From contig CAZQRW010000046.1 in the NCBI GenBank assembly GCA_964596115.1, forward strand, positions 1 to 14,990: 14,990 nucleotides of DNA, read 5' to 3'. Shown here in pieces: positions 13,548-14,990 of this stretch (positions are counted from its first letter, which is position 1; every line of letters begins with the position of its first letter). The notes under the pieces were generated by a model that had not been told where the DNA came from, did not search any database, and was given only the letters and a program-made list of their open reading frames with translations. The stretch comes from CAZQRW01 sp964596115. GTDB lineage: Bacteria > Hydrothermota > UBA3072 > B12-G15. A program made the translations under genes and the position numbers.

Positions 13548-14864
13548 TTATTTTCTATTTTCAATAGTCAATTTGCCGTTCTCGCTGTTAAATCTATGAT
13601 ATGAATAAAGTAATATAAGGATACCCAATAGAACAAGTATAGCAGCGGAGAGAAATGACATCCTATATGAAAAGTTTTGTGTTTTCCCGGCTTTAACAAG
13701 TAGATCCACAATGGGACCTGCAATGAAAGTTCCAGCAACACCCCAGCTCAAGAAGAAAGTTGCATTAAAAAGTGCAAACTGTTTTCCCCTGTGCTCTGGT
13801 GGAATCAATTTTGATGCAAAGGAATAAGAAGAAGAGAATATTATAACGTCGGATATGCCACCAAAAAAGTTACTCACAAATATTACGGTGAGGCTTTTTG
13901 CGAGTATAAATCCAAATAAATACAGGGTTGCTATGAGGCAACCAATGAGCAATAGTATTCTATCGCTAAATCGTTTTGAAAGCTTTCCGATTATTAAGCC
14001 CATTAAAAAGACAGCCATAGAAGCCACATTGACAATGTAACTTAATAGGCTGCTGGATACATTAAACCCCTCTTTTAATGTCAGGTATTGGGGTTTTATC
14101 AGGGCAATTGAATTTCTTCCAAAATTGATAAATACCATTGCAAGAATAAAAATAAGGAATGGTTTTGAATACGAAAACAATCCTTCAATACGAGGGGATA
14201 CGTCATCTGTCCCCTTCGCACCTTTTGGATTTTGTTCAATTCCACCCTCAGGTATAAAAAACATAGGGATGGTTGAAATCAGCATTACACCGGAGGCAAT
14301 AAAAAACAATAATCCTTTGTAAAAACCCCAACCATTATAGAATTTAGACATCCCATCATATACCATACCTCCAATCCAGACACCAATAAAGTTTCCAATA
14401 GCACCTATACTACTGAGTTTACCCTGTATGCCTATTCTATCTTTAACCTTGTAAATATCTGAAATAATCGCAGTCCAGCCCACATTTGACATTGACCAAA
14501 AGATTTCTACAATTGTAAGACCTATAATTACTACATAACCAGCTATATGTTTATTTGATGGAAATGTATGAAAAAGCCAGACAAGGAATGTTAATACAGA
14601 GGCAGACGTTTCCCCAAGGATTATTAATGTTCTCCTCTTCTGGAATTTGTCTGATATGGGTCCCCATACAAATGTCTGAAATAGGACGTTTAAAATCATA
14701 GGAATAGTGGCAAAAAGGGTTGTTTCAGTAACGGAAAGTCCTAAAAAATAACGAAGATAGATTGATAAATAGGTGTAGAATAAGCCCCTTCTAAACATAG
14801 CAAGGGCCTGGAAAGAAGAGATGCAAAAGAATGTTTTTTTACTTGTTTCACCCAAAAATTTCAT
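13548..14864 (-). CDS. Major facilitator superfamily transporter
   Basis: This is a secondary transporter in the cytoplasmic membrane; its substrate is unknown. The 438 residues form about 12 hydrophobic spans in two halves joined by a charged cytoplasmic loop (about 203-232). The MFS motif A after span 2 is GPISDKFQKRRT (68-79), with a weaker copy in the second half (IGKLSKRFSDR, 292-302). 'IPPEHRGKQFALFNA' (354-368) is a typical loop between spans 10 and 11. The length is standard. Polar residues inside the membrane are few, so the substrate cannot be inferred. The start at 14864 has only a weak ribosome site (AGGT). It lies upstream, on the same strand, of the CpeT-like and L,D-transpeptidase genes with a 70-nt gap. 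Drug or sugar/peptide transport are both possible. Confidence 0.9.
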   Translation of the reverse strand: MKFLGETSKKTFFCISSFQALAMFRRGLFYTYLSIYLRYFLGLSVTETTLFATIPMILNVLFQTFVWGPISDKFQKRRTLIILGETSASVLTFLVWLFHTFPSNKHIAGYVVIIGLTIVEIFWSMSNVGWTAIISDIYKVKDRIGIQGKLSSIGAIGNFIGVWIGGMVYDGMSKFYNGWGFYKGLLFFIASGVMLISTIPMFFIPEGGIEQNPKGAKGTDDVSPRIEGLFSYSKPFLIFILAMVFINFGRNSIALIKPQYLTLKEGFNVSSSLLSYIVNVASMAVFLMGLIIGKLSKRFSDRILLLIGCLIATLYLFGFILAKSLTVIFVSNFFGGISDVIIFSSSYSFASKLIPPEHRGKQFALFNATFFLSWGVAGTFIAGPIVDLLVKAGKTQNFSYRMSFLSAAILVLLGILILLYSYHRFNSENGKLTIENRK

Positions 14865-14906
14865 TGTTTTTACCTATGAATCTAACTTCCTTATATGTTT
14901 ATTTTA

Positions 14907-14934
14907 ATTATCATATAACTTATATGGGGTTCAT
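14907..14934 (-). promoter_or_regulatory. Possible promoter of the MFS gene
   Basis: On the minus strand GATAAT (14912-14907) lies 16 bp after ATGAAC (14934-14929). The -10 box has five of six matches; the -35 box has only three. The spacing equals that of the better promoters in the window, which is the main reason for the call. Confidence 0.3.
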
Positions 14935-14990
14935 GCTTGGATATAGCACTTATAATATCCTCTCAGAAATATTTTAAATCTTAGCATTCT

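Overview
The window is one continuous piece of AT-rich bacterial chromosome. It has compact operons, Shine-Dalgarno sites of the AGGAGG type and sigma70-like promoters. No rRNA, tRNA, CRISPR array, insertion sequence or phage gene is visible. Several proteins carry export signals, and there is an L,D-transpeptidase, which fits a peptidoglycan-bearing cell. The large secreted protein ends in a FlgD-like/Por-type C-terminal module with the 'SPNPF' motif. That module is typical of the FCB group and of neighbouring candidate phyla (WOR-3/Stahlbacteria, Hydrothermae, Cloacimonadota). With a TrpRS of the cysteine-cluster type known from Thermotoga, this suggests an anaerobic, perhaps thermophilic, poorly cultured lineage. 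The phylum is an inference; no marker here settles it.

Layout. 1-1350: a promoter, a 40-residue membrane mini-protein starting at TTG, and trpS directly abutting it, ending in a terminator shared with the convergent gene. 1351-3924 (minus): an 827-residue exported protein (beta-propeller, two glutamine-amidotransferase-like folds, FlgD-like C-terminal domain) with its own promoter and an inverted repeat in the leader. 3925-5040: a tetR regulator with a perfect 24-bp palindrome over its predicted start site, followed by a 70-residue exported protein of unknown function. On the opposite strand a perfect consensus promoter faces into this pair with no known gene behind it. 5041-5452: noncoding, with a strong 11-bp hairpin. 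5453-8116: pyruvate, phosphate dikinase (ppdK). 8110-11270 (minus): an operon of a Sir2 deacylase (apparently leaderless), a QueT-type queuosine-precursor transporter and a membrane GAF-GAF-GGDEF diguanylate cyclase, all overlapping. 11376-14864 (minus): an exported protein with a CpcT/CpeT-like core overlapping an L,D-transpeptidase gene by 4 nt, downstream of an MFS transporter.

How the genes work together. TrpRS and PpdK are housekeeping (translation; PEP/pyruvate interconversion). The Sir2-QueT-cyclase operon joins NAD-dependent deacylation, uptake of a tRNA-modification precursor and c-di-GMP signalling; overlapping stop and start codons imply coupled translation, but a common purpose is not evident. 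The CpeT-like protein and the L,D-transpeptidase are both exported and probably act in the envelope. The best leads are the CpcT/CpeT domain away from any visible phycobiliprotein gene, the leaderless sir2 promoter, the hidden mini-protein ahead of trpS, the orphan promoter antisense to tetR, and the recurrent 16-bp promoter spacer.
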